Source: Coccinella septempunctata (Eukaryota > Arthropoda > Insecta > Coleoptera > Coccinellidae). Taken from it: a stretch of DNA of 64,000 nt. The position numbers and the translations under genes are program-made. This document shows positions 1-14,400 of the stretch, piece by piece (the first letter of the stretch is position 1; the number at the start of each line of letters is the position of its first letter). The stretch spans positions 8,936,001 to 9,000,000 of the forward strand of contig NC_058190.1 of assembly GCF_907165205.1 (NCBI RefSeq), in the 5' to 3' direction. The notes beneath the pieces were generated by a model, which was not told the DNA's origin, searched no databases, and saw nothing but the letters and a program-made list of their open reading frames with translations.

Positions 1-1000
1 TTTGAATTCCACCCCAATAATTCATAATTATTAAGGATTATTTACGTAAAGGTATTACTATTGTATAAGTGCTCAAGCTCAATTTCTCTCCTGAAAGTTG
101 AATTTTGGCAACAGTGTTATTGTAATACATGACGCTATGCAAATCTTGACGACTCGTATATTGTGTATGGAGAGTAGTGACCCTCAACGGTATGAATGTA
201 AGGCCTATTGCCCTTTATACTGATTTTCAAACTATCTACTGATTTTCTCTAATATCCACCATTTGAAGAAGAAGTTGAAAACTATCTGAAGATGTCAACG
301 GCACAAATATAGCAAATAAAAAATTTCAACGGAATTACACGAAAGTGCTGGACTAAATGGCAAGTTTTACGTGGAAATTTCAACTGCACAGGTTAGCACA
401 CGTGTAGCCTAATTTTTTGCATTAGTTTTCGTTAACTAAAAAAGAAAGTGCTGGTTTAACTTATCTTTCAATTTCTCGATTTCCAGGAAAAACCGACGAA
501 TTTTCGCGAAAACAGTCAGCACAAATTTTTCCACAAATTTTTGAGGAAATAAACAAAAGTGTTGGGCTAACTTTTTTCTTCATACTACGTACATTTATAG
601 TACAATCTTCTTCTGCCGCCAAAACCTATTTTTTCGAAAAGTGCTTCGCTGGCTCTTTCTATGTGTTTTGTGGAATATCTCGAGAACCGTATGGAATAAA
701 AAAATTCAACGGCCCAGAGCAGCACAAATCTAGTAAAATTCAGCACAAGAAATTTTATTCGAAATTCTAAGAGTCCTGGTCAACTTCGCACACATGGTGT
801 TGTTATATCTGTGATGAGTCAGGTAAGAGGGGCAATTGCTGAGACATTGCAGATCAGACATGTTCACTACAATTTTGGTCTGGAGAGGCAGCGGGTCAAT
901 CCATGCCGTTGATGCCGTGCATTTCTAAGCGGTCGTTGACAATTCTTGCCTTGGTTTGGAAGAGCCTTATCGTCGATTGACATAAAATTGTGTAACGTCT
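1..1000. other. Non-coding AT-rich flank
   Basis: No convincing gene. At about 310-760 there are loosely recurring phrases (variants of 'agcacaaat' and 'aaagtgctgg') spaced some 100 bp apart, suggesting a decayed minisatellite or old repeat. The open frames here are short and have no recognisable domain. Confidence 0.4.
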
Positions 1001-1004
1001 TTTT

Positions 1005-1120
1005 CTCGATGTACTCGAGCGCCAGCTATTCTTTAAGGGAAAATAGCAAACCTACCCTGGTAGCTACTAGCCGAAGACAAGGTTCCGTGGTATCTAGGGT
1101 GTTAGCGACGCCCAATGATA
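1005..1120 (+). repeat. Fragment of the repeat forming the 53-57 kb inverted duplication
   Basis: The stretch beginning 'gagcgccagctattcttt' and running through 'agcaaacctaccctggtag' matches, with scattered differences, about 53627-53730 and (inverted) about 56790-56910. It is therefore a dispersed repeat family with at least three copies in this window. No protein-coding potential is evident. Confidence 0.6.
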
Positions 1121-1410
1121 GTGAAAATCAACGTGCACAAATTATATTTGTCGACTCGTACAAGGAAACACAAATGGCACTTTTATAATATTCGTACAGT
1201 GAAAGACTCGAGATCGGTGAATTTACAGGACAAAACGGACGAAATGATACAGGATCCGATCTCAAACGTTATACGGGGTTTACGGACGTGTTCGCCAGCC
1301 AGAACCTAAGACGCACACTTAACGGACAGGTATCGGAGTTCAGCTAGGTTAGGGGATGAAACAAGACGGCACAAATTCCCGACAGCTCACCCCTAGGCGC
1401 GTTCTTCACC

Positions 1411-1544
1411 CCCTGAGTATCCACGCCAGCGGGGTTCTTCGATAACAGTAGTGGTGAGCGTCGGACAAACGAGGGAGGAAAGAGGGTTAGCCACTCCAAA
1501 GTGCTTTCCGCACTCCCTGAGTATCCACGCCAGCGGGGTGCTTC
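1411..1544 (+). repeat. Two copies of a 30-bp direct repeat
   Basis: The 30-bp unit starting 'ccctgagtatccacgcc' occurs at 1411-1440 and 1515-1544 with one mismatch, about 104 bp apart. The surrounding 1340-1770 is more GC-rich than its neighbours. No gene is assigned. Confidence 0.6.
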
Positions 1545-1770
1545 AGCAGTAGGAGTGGAACCTAAACCGAGGAGTAAGGGATGAAGGGAGGCTGAAGTTC
1601 CAATGATATAAAAGAATCGTAACAAAAAAAAAAGAAGTAATTCTAAAGAAATCTTCCAACAAGTTTTTACGGCGGACGGCACTAGTTAATCGTAAGTCGG
1701 CAGCAAGTTGATCGTAAGTGAAGTGACCTGCGGGGAACATCTGATTTTATAACCACAGGGGGGGTGCGGA

Positions 1771-3082
1771 AATCAGATGTGCCCCGACTGTCGAAATTCG
1801 GTAAAATTTGCGTCGATGAAGACGTCTTAATTTCGACTTATCTGTGCTAGCGAACAAAAAACACGGTTATCTTCCAATTGGAAGAAAACAGGATGTTACG
1901 GTGCGACATCGTTTTTCAGAAATGAAAACGGAATAAAAACAGTGCGGAATGTTTACAATTCCGAACGATGTCGGAATCCTGAATTGGAAATTTGAAAAGA
2001 TTTTTCTAAAAATAAATTCAAAAATAAAATTACGAAAATGATACTAAAAGGAGTATTCTAAAATGAGGGGGTATTTTTATTGAAAACTACCCCTTCATTA
2101 CAATTGTCACCGGTGACTGTCGCAAAGGGAATATTTAATAGTTTGTTCAATCAAATCAGGCTACCTACCACTGTAATGAGGATAATAAGATCTGTGCGCC
2201 CATTAAAACAAATGCATCTCCAAAAGCACACTGAGCCATCACCTAAGATTTTTTGAAATGTCATGTCCAAACTTTTTTGTCTGTTGGGTAAAGCCAAAGA
2301 TGTTACATGATGTAATATCTTTGGATATAGTAGTCTTCATTTTTGTGGACACATTTTAGGTCCAAAATAAATTTAGAAACTATTTATTCTAGGCTTGAAA
2401 GATTTCCATAAAATTGGTAATTGGGTATTCAATAGTCCATTTAAAAAATGGATTTATTGACAGTTCTCAAAAGTCACAGGTATTCGAAAAACCACGGTCT
2501 TTTGGAACACCTACAGAGTGATCCAAAAAACTCAAGAAGACTTGAAAACTCTCCGGGAGTTTAATGAAAAAAAAAATTATATCTTGTCATTATCTCGAAT
2601 GGTTTTCATTTTCATCAGTATATAATCTCTAGCTAAAAACATTATAAAACTATGAAATTTGTCGGAACTTCGGAAGTGGCTCACGCCAAAAACTCAAAAA
2701 GGCACACAGATAAATAATGAGAGTTGGGGTATTCCGAAATCAGAATTTCATGTAGATTCACGAGGGTTGAGTTTACCTTCACCTACCACATGTCGTGGTT
2801 TAAAAACTCATGTTTATGATGAAAGTTATATGTTATCTGTTTTTAGTACAAAACAGAGACAACCGTATAAAATAAAAGATCAAATAACATCAGTCAATAA
2901 TAATAATATACAGAGTAAAGAGTAACTCTAATAATTCATATCTTCGGTATTTAGCATTTTGAACACAGAACACTAATATATTTTGAATAAAAAACATTGA
3001 ACTCTATGGGAACCCCATAGAGTTCAATGATAAAAAAGCTCGAACAGTCAGATCAGGTAAGATTTCACTTACTCCCTTTTTT
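1771..3082. other. Non-coding AT-rich stretch
   Basis: No supported gene. A phrase around 2386-2420 ('aaaactatttattctagg' and following) recurs in similar form near 50580 and 52510, so part of this is a dispersed repeat. Confidence 0.4.
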
Positions 3083-4748
3083 GGGAGTTCAAATGTAGAT
3101 TGCAGCGACATAGTGGTGACAGTTCGAAGTAAAAAGTTAAGCCTTTACGTCATTGTTCTACGTTCCATAGACCTAATAATAGAGAGTTGAAGTGCGCACA
3201 GAACGTTAGCCTGAACGTAAACGTTAACGTGACAAATAACGTCAAATATAACGTAAACGTGTTGTAATGAAATTTGAGTTGAAGTTCTGCCATCATGGAA
3301 CGTTAAACATAACCTATCGATTTGTAATCCGATTTCGCTTTGCTGGAACTCTTTTTTATCTAATATCTAATATTGAGCCTCGACAGCTGGAATAATATTT
3401 GGAATATATGAATAATAAAGAGAATTTTCAACTTGAAAGTATTTTATTATCAATGAAATGTTAGAGACATGAGAATCGCAGTGGAGTTTCAGCCATTTCC
3501 TTACTGAATGTAATCTGATAACGAAGTTTCATAACTTAATCCTTTTGATAACTATAAAATCAATGCTGATTTCCTATAACTTTCATTCATTATGAGAAAA
3601 TACATGGGAAATGTAAACAATGCCGTTTGAGGTTATTGAGAATTGCATTCAACAGTCAAATTTCGGCCATTTGCAAGTCATCGGTGCTACTCGTTTAACG
3701 TTCGGTTAACGTACGTCGATGTTTAACGTGTATGTGATGTGATGTAAGAGAGTTGAAGTGCAGCCATGAACGTAAACGTTAACGTTATAATTGACATCTA
3801 CGCATGCTCATTCGTCCGTTTTTAACGTTAACGTTAGCGTCAGCTTTACGGCCTACGTAAACTAGCGGTCACCCACGTATACCTTAAACTTCGACGTACG
3901 TTAACCGAACGTTAAACGAGTAGCACCGATGACTTGCGAATGGCCGAATTTTGACTGTTGAATGAAATTCTCAATAACCTCAACAGTCATTGTTTATATT
4001 TCGCATGTATTTTCTCATAATGAATGAAAGTTATAAGGAATCAGCATTGATTTTAAAGTTATCAAAAGGATTTAGTTATGAAACTTCGTTATCAGATTAC
4101 ATTCAGTAAGGAAATGGGTGAAACTCAACTGCGATTCTCTTTTCTCTAACACTTAAACATTTCTTTGATAATAAAATACTTTCAAGTTGAAAATTCTCTT
4201 TATTATGCATATAATCATTAGAACATCAATATTTCAAATATGATTCCAGCTGTCGAGGCTCAATATTAGATATTAGATAAAAGAGAGTTCCAGCAAAATA
4301 AAATCAAAATCCAAATTGATAGGTTATGTTTAACATCCATTGAACTAAAGAAAGTTTAGTTCAATGTTAACGTCTGACGTTTCAGGATGGCAGCACTTCA
4401 ACTCAAATTTCATTACAACACGTAAACGTTATATTTGACGTTATTTGTCACGTTAACGTTTACGTTCAGGCCAACGTTCTGTGCGCACTTCAACTCTCTG
4501 TAAACGTGGGAGACCGCTAGTTTACGTAGGCCGTAAAGCTGACGCTAACGTTAACGTTAAAAACTGTCGAATGAGCATGCGTAGATGTCAATTATAACGT
4601 TAACGTTCACGTTCATGGCAGCACTTCAACTCTCTAATACATTTTATTTTATTAGGTCTATGATGTAAACAAATAAATGACAAAAGTGCCTTAACTTTTT
4701 ATTTACAAAAATAGCCACCAGAGGGCGTATCGCTTGGTTTGAATTCCC
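3083..4748. mobile_element. Small TIR element (MITE), copy 1, split by a foldback element
   Basis: The left part (3083-3180) and right part (4636-4748) together correspond to the intact copy at 4884-5104. The left part starts 'gggagttcaaatgtagatt' and the right part ends 'tttgaattccc'. A 1455-bp element (3181-4635) lies between them. Comparison with the intact copy shows that three bases (aat) are present on both sides of the insertion but only once in the empty site. Confidence 0.75.
3181..4635. mobile_element. Foldback transposon-like element with A-B-A'-B' interlocked inverted repeats
   Basis: It starts 'agagagttgaagtgc' and ends with the exact reverse complement. Segment A (3181 to about 3735) is inversely repeated as A' (about 3883-4499). 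Segment B (3747 to about 3880), which again begins 'agagagttgaagtgc', is inversely repeated as B' (4500-4635). The order A-B-A'-B' is interlocked rather than a simple hairpin. The arms carry many copies of the motif AACGTTAACG. No open frame with a recognisable transposase is present, so it is presumably non-autonomous. Confidence 0.8.
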
Positions 4749-4883
4749 ATTCACGTAAGGGGCAGTTGAGTTTTTCAAATCACGACTTTTAGTGCCAGAA
4801 ACGAATAGATATTTTGTTGCTGAGGTCGATTTGGTCATTGATGGAGTTTTTTATCAACTCCCTCGGGAATAGTAGAGCTTATT

Positions 4884-5104
4884 GGGAATTCAAATGTAGA
4901 TTGCAGCGACATAGTGGTGACAGTTCGAAGTAAAAAGTTAATGCCTTTACGTCATTGTTCTACGTTCCTCGATGTAAACCATAGACCTAATAATACATTT
5001 TATTTTATTAGGTCTATGATGTGAACAAATAAATGACAAAAGTGCCTTAACTTTTTATTTACAAAAATAGCCACCAGAGGGCGTATCGCTTGGTTTGAAT
5101 TCCC
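4884..5104. mobile_element. Small TIR element (MITE), intact copy 2
   Basis: It begins 'ttgggaattcaaa' and ends 'tttgaattcccaa', flanked by TA on both sides, which fits a Tc1/mariner-type MITE. Internally, 'catagacctaataata' and 'ttattaggtctatg' form a second hairpin. It is the unoccupied reference for the insertion seen in the copy at 3083-4748. Confidence 0.75.
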
Positions 5105-5431
5105 AATAGGAAGTCTGTTGATAAAAAACCAAATCATCCACAGCAACAAAATCCCTATCTGGCACATCGTATCGTATACATATGTACGAAATTATTGAAA
5201 TGTAGTGATCGGATCGGATATTCAACTGTTCGTCACTGTTGAGACACTTGAGCTGAGAGTTGAAAGAAAGAAGATGTCTGTGGTCTATGGTCTTGTGTCA
5301 ATGGTACTTCTGTGGTTATTGTTTTGAAAACAAACCGCACTGGGTCCTTTTGAAATGTGAAAAATCGATATCCAATAATTTAGTATTTAGACACTAAATG
5401 AATGTTTTGATAATAAGCAAAAAGCCCCAAA

Positions 5432-8400
5432 ATGAAAAAACAGAACGTACGAACATTGTCCTTAGTAGTTTGTACATTCACTTATTTATTGATTGGTGCA
5501 GCTGTATTTGATGCACTAGAGTCTAAAGAAGAAAGTAAAAGAGATGAGTTACTAAAAGGTAACAAGAAATCAAATATTTGTTGAATTTTTGTAACTGATT
5601 CTTTCAGTATCCTCGAATGCTTTGAAAAAAAAGTACAACATATCAGAAGATGACTATAAAATGATAGAGTTAGTGATAACAGAATATAAACCACATAAGG
5701 CGGGTCCTCAATGGAAATTTGCAGGTGCTTTCTATTTTGCAACAGTCGTTTTAGCTATGATAGGATATGGACATTCAACACCGGTCACCACTGGTGGAAA
5801 AGCCTTTTGTATGGGTTATGCCATGGTAAATCTGTCACCATTTCATTATTTACATTCGATACATAGATTCTGACTATCCTCGGTAATTTGACATGTTCAA
5901 TTCCTGAAAGTACCATGACTTTGGAGGCCTTTATCCCATGCATATAGTAGATTAACCCTCTAATGCCCAAGTTTTTTTTCTTTTTCAAAATTATTTCCGT
6001 ATGGTTTCAAATTAGCTTGTGTATAATCTACATCTTTTTTTCGCAAATAGTTAACTGATTTACATTAACACCTGTACTCACAAAATGAACCTATACTGAA
6101 GGCAGACATGGGCAGTTGAACTAAACTGCTCACAGGGAATAATTTTGTATCCACTTATTTGCAACCAGTCTCAAGGCAGACTTGGGTATTAGAGGGTTAA
6201 CTCAAAGTATCATATGTTCGATTTTGAATATTTCCCATCCTTGTTGAGATTAGGCAATTAGGAGTTACCAAATAACTGCTAGTGTTGTTAGTGGGTGATT
6301 CCTTGTCAAAAATTAATGGGGTCTTTCATGTAAATTAAAGCTTATAGGCCTTTCCTTGTAAAGGTACACGCTTTCAAAAGTGAGAAAAAAATATTAGTAT
6401 TTTTTTATTGCAAGTGCTGTACAGTTAAAGGAATGCCATTTTGTGCATGTTCTATCGGTAAAAAGGCCTAGAAAAAGGCCAGTTATGAATATTTTTCCAA
6501 TTATTTCTTTGTGATCCTTTGAAAATATGCAACTTCTCTTCCATTTCTACAAGAATTTTTATATCAAACAGAATTTATCAATTAAAAAATATATGTTGAA
6601 AAGAACGATTTATTGCAGATCACTTTTAACTGTATTATGTACGTAAAAGCAATATATAGTTTCCTAATAAAAAAAATATACTACATTGTGCATTAACTGG
6701 TATTCTATGAATGGAATCGAAAAAATTTGATGAACATGCCGACAAAATGATGTTTCTGCAACTCTTCATCATTTTTGAGAAAAAAAATACTAATTTTCTT
6801 TTTCTCATTTTTGACTTCTTGAGAAAAGGTCTAAGAGCTTTAGTTTACATGTAACACCCCCACCCCCTTTAGCTATCTCCAAGGAATCATCTCCTTAAAA
6901 CTTTCGCAATTATTTGGTTACATCTTGTACTTATATGGAAAATATCTTAAGGTTAAATTTGCCGAGTTTTTGGTATTTTGTAGATATTAATAAATATTAA
7001 TCGTGTGACTACTTTTCGAGATACAGGATGTCTAAGATCAATAGTAAATCTTCCGGCTCAGAATTTATGATAATTTGGAAAATTGACAAAACATCTACTA
7101 TACAGGGTGTATTTGAAGGTGAGGTTTTTCAACAGAATGTAGAACTGGTCAAAATGAAGCGTTTCACCAAAAATCACCTATACAAAACTAAACTTTCAAA
7201 ATGACAAAGTTGAAAATTGAAAATGATTACTGAAATAGATCCTTATTCGAGCCTAGACCGCCGAATTATCACAAAGCATCGGAAAAAAAACTTATCTTCT
7301 GATTTGACCATGTGATTTTGTTTAGGATATTGGTTCGTTAGATATTTACGTCGTAATGAAAATGGAAACTTAGGATTTTTCACATTTTTTTTTAGTAACT
7401 TACACGATTTTATGAAACGGCTCATTTCGATAGCAGCGGACAGAAGAGACTTAGGACACAAATTTAAAAAATATAGTAATACATCAAAATCTCACTACTA
7501 AAATTCGTGTAAATTATTCACGAATTTTTTTCACAATAGGCATCACAATCTTCTTGTTCGAACATTCCAACAATCGCGGTAAAAATGGAATGAAACGGGG
7601 AAACATCATAGCACTTTTTCAACATAACTAACATAAGCACTTTCAAAAAACTGCCTCGATTTTCTACATTTTTTTTCACCCTAAATTGCACGATACAACA
7701 ATTATGATTCTCTCAAAAATGACCTGATGCATCTAATCCGATTAACTTGGTATTGAACCATTCATTGTCCAGCTATATGTTTATGTTTTGGTTCGTTTTT
7801 GCAATGCCGGAGTCACCTGCTTCCACAGTCCCGTACTGAAATTCAATGGGAGTTGTATCTCAGCCATCTACTCCATGGCCATACTACTCCATGATATTTC
7901 AAAATCATTTAGGGGTTTAATTCACACAATACATAGTCATTATGTCAATTAACCAAATTGTTGAAAATTCTTAGCTTAACGCTCCACTTTTTATCTCCGA
8001 CACCCTCTGTAACTCGAAGACTAGCAGGACAACAGTAAATTAAATCGAAAGGCATTTTCCATTTAAATGTTGCGCTGCCCCTAATTTTTATCATGTTTTC
8101 GTACTTTTGAAAGTACTCATTTCAAATCTCCTCTCAATTACTTCCAAAAAGTCTGGTCTACTTTTCAGAAATTTTCTTAGTTTGTCCGTTATTTGATGTT
8201 GAACGTTTTCAATTTAATTAGTTTGTGAATTCATGGTCAATTTAGATATTGGGAAGCTATCTCAGATACCGGAGTCATTAGAACTCTGGATCTGGAAATG
8301 TAAGACGAGCTGTATGTGACAGCTCCGATGGAGGCAAAACAAACCTAATCTGGCAGTGCAATGCAACACCGCTTTAAATCTTGAATCTACAAATATTTTT

Positions 8401-11400
8401 CTTGTAGAATTCCGGAAGGTTTTCGAGATATTACATATTAAATATCAACTATTTTCGAAAAAATTAGTTTCACAGTATTTATTCGTGAGAATATTAGTAT
8501 TGCCCCCCCTCATCTTTTTCAGAAGCTCAGTTTCGAAGAGCGGGCACTTTAGTATGCTCATCCATCAGAACCCCTAGCGAAGCTTTGACGAAGTCAAAAA
8601 TCAGGTCATATTTCATGCATTTTACAATGCATTTATTGACTGGATTTAATACTCAGTTTTTCGAGCAGTTGGTCGTCAACCCTTCTAAAACCTTGGCTGT
8701 ATCTTTCGCGACAAAAAGGAAATTTCAAATTACTCCTCCAGCCCTCTACGGCGAATCAATTCCGTATGTGGAAGAAGCCAAATAGATGGGCATCATGGAT
8801 AAAAAAATCGAAACTCCCATGTGGACAAAGCCAGACCCTCCCTCTAGACCTTTGAAGGAATTTTTGGAAAAACTTGGGGAATAGCGCCGAAGCATTTTGG
8901 CTGGCTTTATGTGATGGTGATTAGACCTATAGCAGGCAGTATTGCCTAGTGGACCTGTACAGATCGAAACTTCAAAGAACGGCATGCCTCATTATTTCGG
9001 AGGCATTTCGCTCTACTCAAGTTCAGCTATGGAGATTGTATTAGACCCCCCCCCTTCACATCTTTGTGCACGGAGAGGTAAACTATCAACTCACAGGCTC
9101 TACCAACTAACGATCCTGACAAAGTGGTAACCAGCTCTCAGCGGAACTGAAGGCTGACAATGTGCTGGGCATGAGAACTAATCTGGTTGTACATATATAG
9201 TTGAAGATATAGTGAGTTGCGACCTCAAGGTCTGTTGTGTCCCCTAACAGAGCTATTTTCATCGCGTCCTTCACAGCTCACCTTCCAGATCCAGAGATCT
9301 GATGAAATCCAATATCTGGGACGGCTTCAACGAGGATAATTCCCCACTCCTACAAGTTTCTTGTCCAAAGCACTCTTTCCTTTGGCTTGCAATGGCATAG
9401 CATTCCGTAACCAGGTGAAAAGGAGTTTCTTCCTCCTCCCCACAGAATCTACACTCGTCAGTGTCCGACAAACCCATTCTCAACAGATGCTTCTTTAGGC
9501 GAAAATGTCCTGTGAGGAAGCCAGTGAGTAGGTGTAGTTGGTTCTTACTGAGATCCAGATATTTTTTGGATCTAGCAGTTTCAAAGTTCCAAAGGAACTT
9601 TTTGGAGTGATCCATTCCTGGGAGATTCGGCCAGAGTTTTTCCTTTTCGGCTTTCTCCTTCTCCATAAACTCCTTCTTGTGGGTGCATTTTCCTATACCA
9701 CAGAAGGGTTCTGGGCCAGTGAGTGCCGTTTGTGCGCTCTCTCTGGCAAGTTTATTGGCCTTCTCGTTTCCTACGATTCCCGAATGACCGGGAACCCAGA
9801 TTAAAAAGACCTTGCCTACCTCATTGAGTTTTTTCCGGCACTCCCAAATCAGCTTTGAATCAATGACATAGGAGCTCAGTGCTTTTCCTGCCGCTTGATT
9901 GTTTGTATGAATAGCTATATCACACTTCTGATAGTTCCTTTCTAGATTCACGTCTAGACATCTTTCGATTGCTAGTATTTCCGTTTAAAGGACGCTTGAC
10001 AGGAGCCAGCTCCTGTAGCGGTTTTAGAACTATCTGTATACCATTTTAATGTATTTTCTTTAAGATCCTAGTCGGTGTACTCCCGTTCCCGATCTTTTCT
10101 TTTACTTAACTTTGTACTGAAAATTTTCTCAATGCTTACTTTCTTGATCATTAAGTCTATGGGAAGGTTTGCAGATGAGATTAGTCTTTCAGAGAGGACC
10201 AAACTCCTGACTTTTGATTCTCTCGTTACCTGTTCCTTTCTTAGATAATCTGATGATCAGATGGCCTCATGGGCTGCCCTATCAATCACTAGATGTAGAG
10301 ATGTGAGGTCTATGATGATCTCAAGCACCCTAATTGGGCACGTCGTCATAGCTCCCGTGATGCACACACAGGCAAGCCTTTGTACTCTGTCTAGCATTTT
10401 CCTCGTACCAGGCTACTCCCCCATATGTGATTATAGGTCGTACAATCATTTTTGAGTTACAACCCCAATTCTGGTTGTAACAAGAACCGGCTCGGATATG
10501 ACCTCCAGTGGTCTGCTCCACAGCACAGATGACTGGCTCTGCCATAAGGAACTTGACCTACGAACGGACCTTGTTAGTTTAATGGCAATTCCAGAACCAA
10601 ATACGGCTCTGGAGCCGTAGTCTATATTCGCTCAGTAACAGTCTAGGCAGGTTGGCGATATAACTCCAGGCGGATATAGCCATTAACCTTTGCATCAATC
10701 ACTTTATTGACAGGTGCTGAAAAGGATGGTCAAAAATCCTAACGGCTAGTCAAGCAGCAGACAGAGTCAATTCGGCAAAATTACTCAATGCAGGTCTAAC
10801 CTCTCTCAATTAGGAAGGCGCAACAGACAGCAACCCATTTGGATACCTTCCAGTTTTCTCCAACCAATCTGAGATCTATCGTGGCTGTCGTCACAGGACA
10901 CTGCTGTCTCAAAGCTCACTTACACTAGCTCACCATCGTTCTGTGTGACAGCCCAGCGGCAGACATAGTCGGACTTGAAATCTTTCTCAAAATGATCAAA
11001 ATACAAGGTTGAAAGAGAAACACTCTAGCTGAGTCTCCCTGAGTCTCTCGTTACCGTGAATAAATCTACAAAAAGACTATCGGTGCGATCAAACTTATTA
11101 TATAATTTCTCAGGGCTACTTTCGTGTGCCCTCCGTAACCTACAGAACCTTTCACACTCTGGGCATGGAGAGTCACCAACCAGATCTGGCCGCCGCTGTA
11201 CTCTTCTCGAGTCTCCATTACATCACATCCATGTGATCTGTCTAACGCTAGTTGTTTCCAGTTATGATTGGCATTAACTGATTTTAGGAATTGATGTAGT
11301 AAATCCTCGAACCGCTGATACAGGCCTCCTGGTTTCCGAACTCCCTCTGTGAATTCGCCGTGCAGAACTATTTTGGGGCGTCTTTTGTGTCTTGCATCCT

Positions 11401-14400
11401 CAGAATGTGGCCGCTCCATCTGAGTCGGGCCCTCGTTACTTGAGTCTCAATTGTTATACAACTCGCGCGCTGCAAGACTTCTGCATTTGAAACTTTGTGA
11501 AACCTTCTGATGTGCCTGTAGGGAGTCCAGCTTTCGCTTCCGTAAAGAAGCGTTGGGAGAACTACTGCTTTGTAAACAGCTGTCTTGGTGTTCAGATTGA
11601 GGTCGTAACCTTTAGCTTCCAGAATGCCTTTGATGCTGAACTGATTCGGTTGTGTATTTCCGTGTCCATATTAGCCCTTGTATTTATGAAGCTTCCCAAG
11701 TATTTGAACTGCTCGACCTGTTCTAGAGTTTCATCCTGGCTGATATCTGTTTGAAGGTTTTCTGGCGGACTTACCAGGATTTTGGTTTTGTCAATATTGA
11801 GTCTGAGGCCTAAAGCTCCGTATATATCTTTATAGGTGTCCAACATTATCTGTAGATCCTCTGGGCTGCTAGCGATAAGTGCGCAGTCTGCATATTGAAG
11901 TTCCGTGATAAACTTTGTACGGGTTTTTGCTCTGAGGCGCTTCAGGTTAAACAGGCCTCCATCAAATCTGAATCTTATTCCAACCCCTCTTGCAGACATA
12001 CTCATGTCAGCAATTATCGAGAGAGCTGTGGCGAAAATATTGAACAGTAAAGGCGCTAACACGCAGCCTTGTTTTATTCCAGAGTTGGTTAAAAATGGTC
12101 GGTTGTAGTTTGGAGATTTGTAGGCGCTCTCTTAGGAAGTTTGCCTTGCGTTAGTATTTTGGGAGAATTGAAATCTTCATTCTGGAAATTACCGGCCTAT
12201 GATCATTCCAGATCTGCTCTGGGTTTAGTGACCAACACCTCTTTGAGATCTTTTCTTCTCACGATAACATAGTCGAGAGTATGTCAATGCCCTGAGCGCG
12301 TTTGGCGGCAAGTCCCACTTGAATTGGGTCTGGTGATAAAATAGGTGTTCGTTATACACAGATGTGTTCTGCACAAAGAGCCAGCAGACATTCTCCGTTC
12401 GAATTGATGCTATCTGTACCGTATTTCCCTATTATTCCTGGCCACAGTTCTGAGTCTACCCACTCTTGCGTTGAAGTCTCCAAGGAGAATAATTCGTTCC
12501 CGTTTTGGGATCTTAATGTAGCAACGAGTGATTCGTAGGAAGTATCCTTTAAATTGTCAGAGGAGTTCAAAGTGGGTGCGTATACTGCAATGATGTTCAC
12601 AAACGTGTTATTTGCTGCAGGAAAGCGTAGGGTCATTATACATACGTTCTGAGATGCCAACTGGATTTTCAGTTAGTTTGGCGGCCAAGTCGTTTCTAAT
12701 GGCAAAGCCGACGCAATGTTGTCTGATTTCGCCTTCCGGCAAGACTTTCCAGAAAAAAGTATACACTTATTCTACCAAGCTACCTTGGTCCGAGAAGAGT
12801 GTCTCGCTTAATGCAACTATTGCAATGGATATTCGTTGCAGTTCCTAAGGCTAAGTACACATGAGGGATGAGGGCGTTAGACGCCGCGTTGAGCGCGCGT
12901 TTCGTAGTTTTCACTTCGATCGTCGCGTTTGCAGCGCGCTTCGAGTTACTAAACTGGGCATTGGAGCGTACACATGTACGCGCGCTCATGTGTAGTGAGC
13001 CTTATCGATCAGGGTACGCCTCACGGGTCGGTCGGCCTTGGGGTTGTCTAGCAAGGTCTTGACGTTCCATGCTGCAAAAGCTATGTGCTTTTCATTGGTG
13101 GTTGTACGATGATTCACTCGCTCAGGCACCCTCCCCCGGAGATCCGAATGGTAGGGTATTTTACCTCCGGATACAAATTTTGTCCTGTTCGACTGATCCA
13201 TCTTTTTGTAAGAGCTGCGTTAGAAGGTGTTTTAAAGGTGTACTGGTAAGGCTGTCAGTGCAACTTTGGTTGCGGTTTCGAATAGATTATCTTGTGGCAC
13301 AGGTATCCTGAGACGACAAGGTCTGAGACGTAACTTGAGCAACGCAGAGAGCCATTTCCTGCTCAAGCCAATGTTTAGGCTAGGTGTAGTATGTATCAGT
13401 ATGAACAACCTGTATATTCTCATACGTGAGACGGCAAGGCCTGTGAAACCTTACATCATTATTAGAACGTGCCTCAGATAGATAGACTTGATCTTGAAAT
13501 ATCACGTAATCGATATCTGTATGTTTATAACCATTGTCATTCATATTTATCAATTCATGATGTATTATAAACACAACCCGTAAACAATGTATAAATAATA
13601 TATAGCATTTGGCTAAGGAAGATTCATTCAGTGTGTGTATTCATTCATAACTGAATTACATCATACAGTTGTCAATTCGATAGTCTGTGCTCCGTTCAAC
13701 ATGTCTTAAGAAATAAACACCTTTGATGAGTCTGCCGAACATTATTCGTCATCCCTCCACCGCATAGACGATTAGCCGAACCTACCCTAGTTGGGTACAT
13801 CACATGGCGATCCTGCCAGTCGTATGCGGTTAGAGGTCCATATGGTTTTGACTGAGTATTCGTAAACAAGCCAAGATGGGATTGAAATGAGAGCCGACAC
13901 TATATTAATGAAGAACGCACTACGAACTGCCGAGATGAAAGTGCTCAGAAACGTCCTAGGCCCCACATTACGAGACAGAAGGAGAAACGAAGAAATTCTA
14001 AGGGAATGACCCGATGGGGTCGCAATAGAAGAAGGTCATGGAATGCCCACGTGGAAAGAATGGGCGAGGAAAGAATTGCGAAGATTGCGAGAGACGGAAC
14101 ACCGGGAACATGCCGACCGTTGGGAACACCACCAAAACGCTGGAGAGACTCATGGACATCCATCTCTCGGGAGTCATAATTGGAAAATACAAGCCGCAAG
14201 CTTAAAATATGGGGAAAAAGAAGAAGAAGAAGAAGCTATGTCAGGTTTAAATTACGATTCATGTTTTATTTATTTGGATGATTTAATAATCTTCGGACAT
14301 TCGTTGCAAAACCATAATCAAAATTCAGTGAAAGTATTACAACGACTGTTGTATCTAGGTCATATCATTCGGATAAGGGCATTTCGCCAGATCCAGAAAA

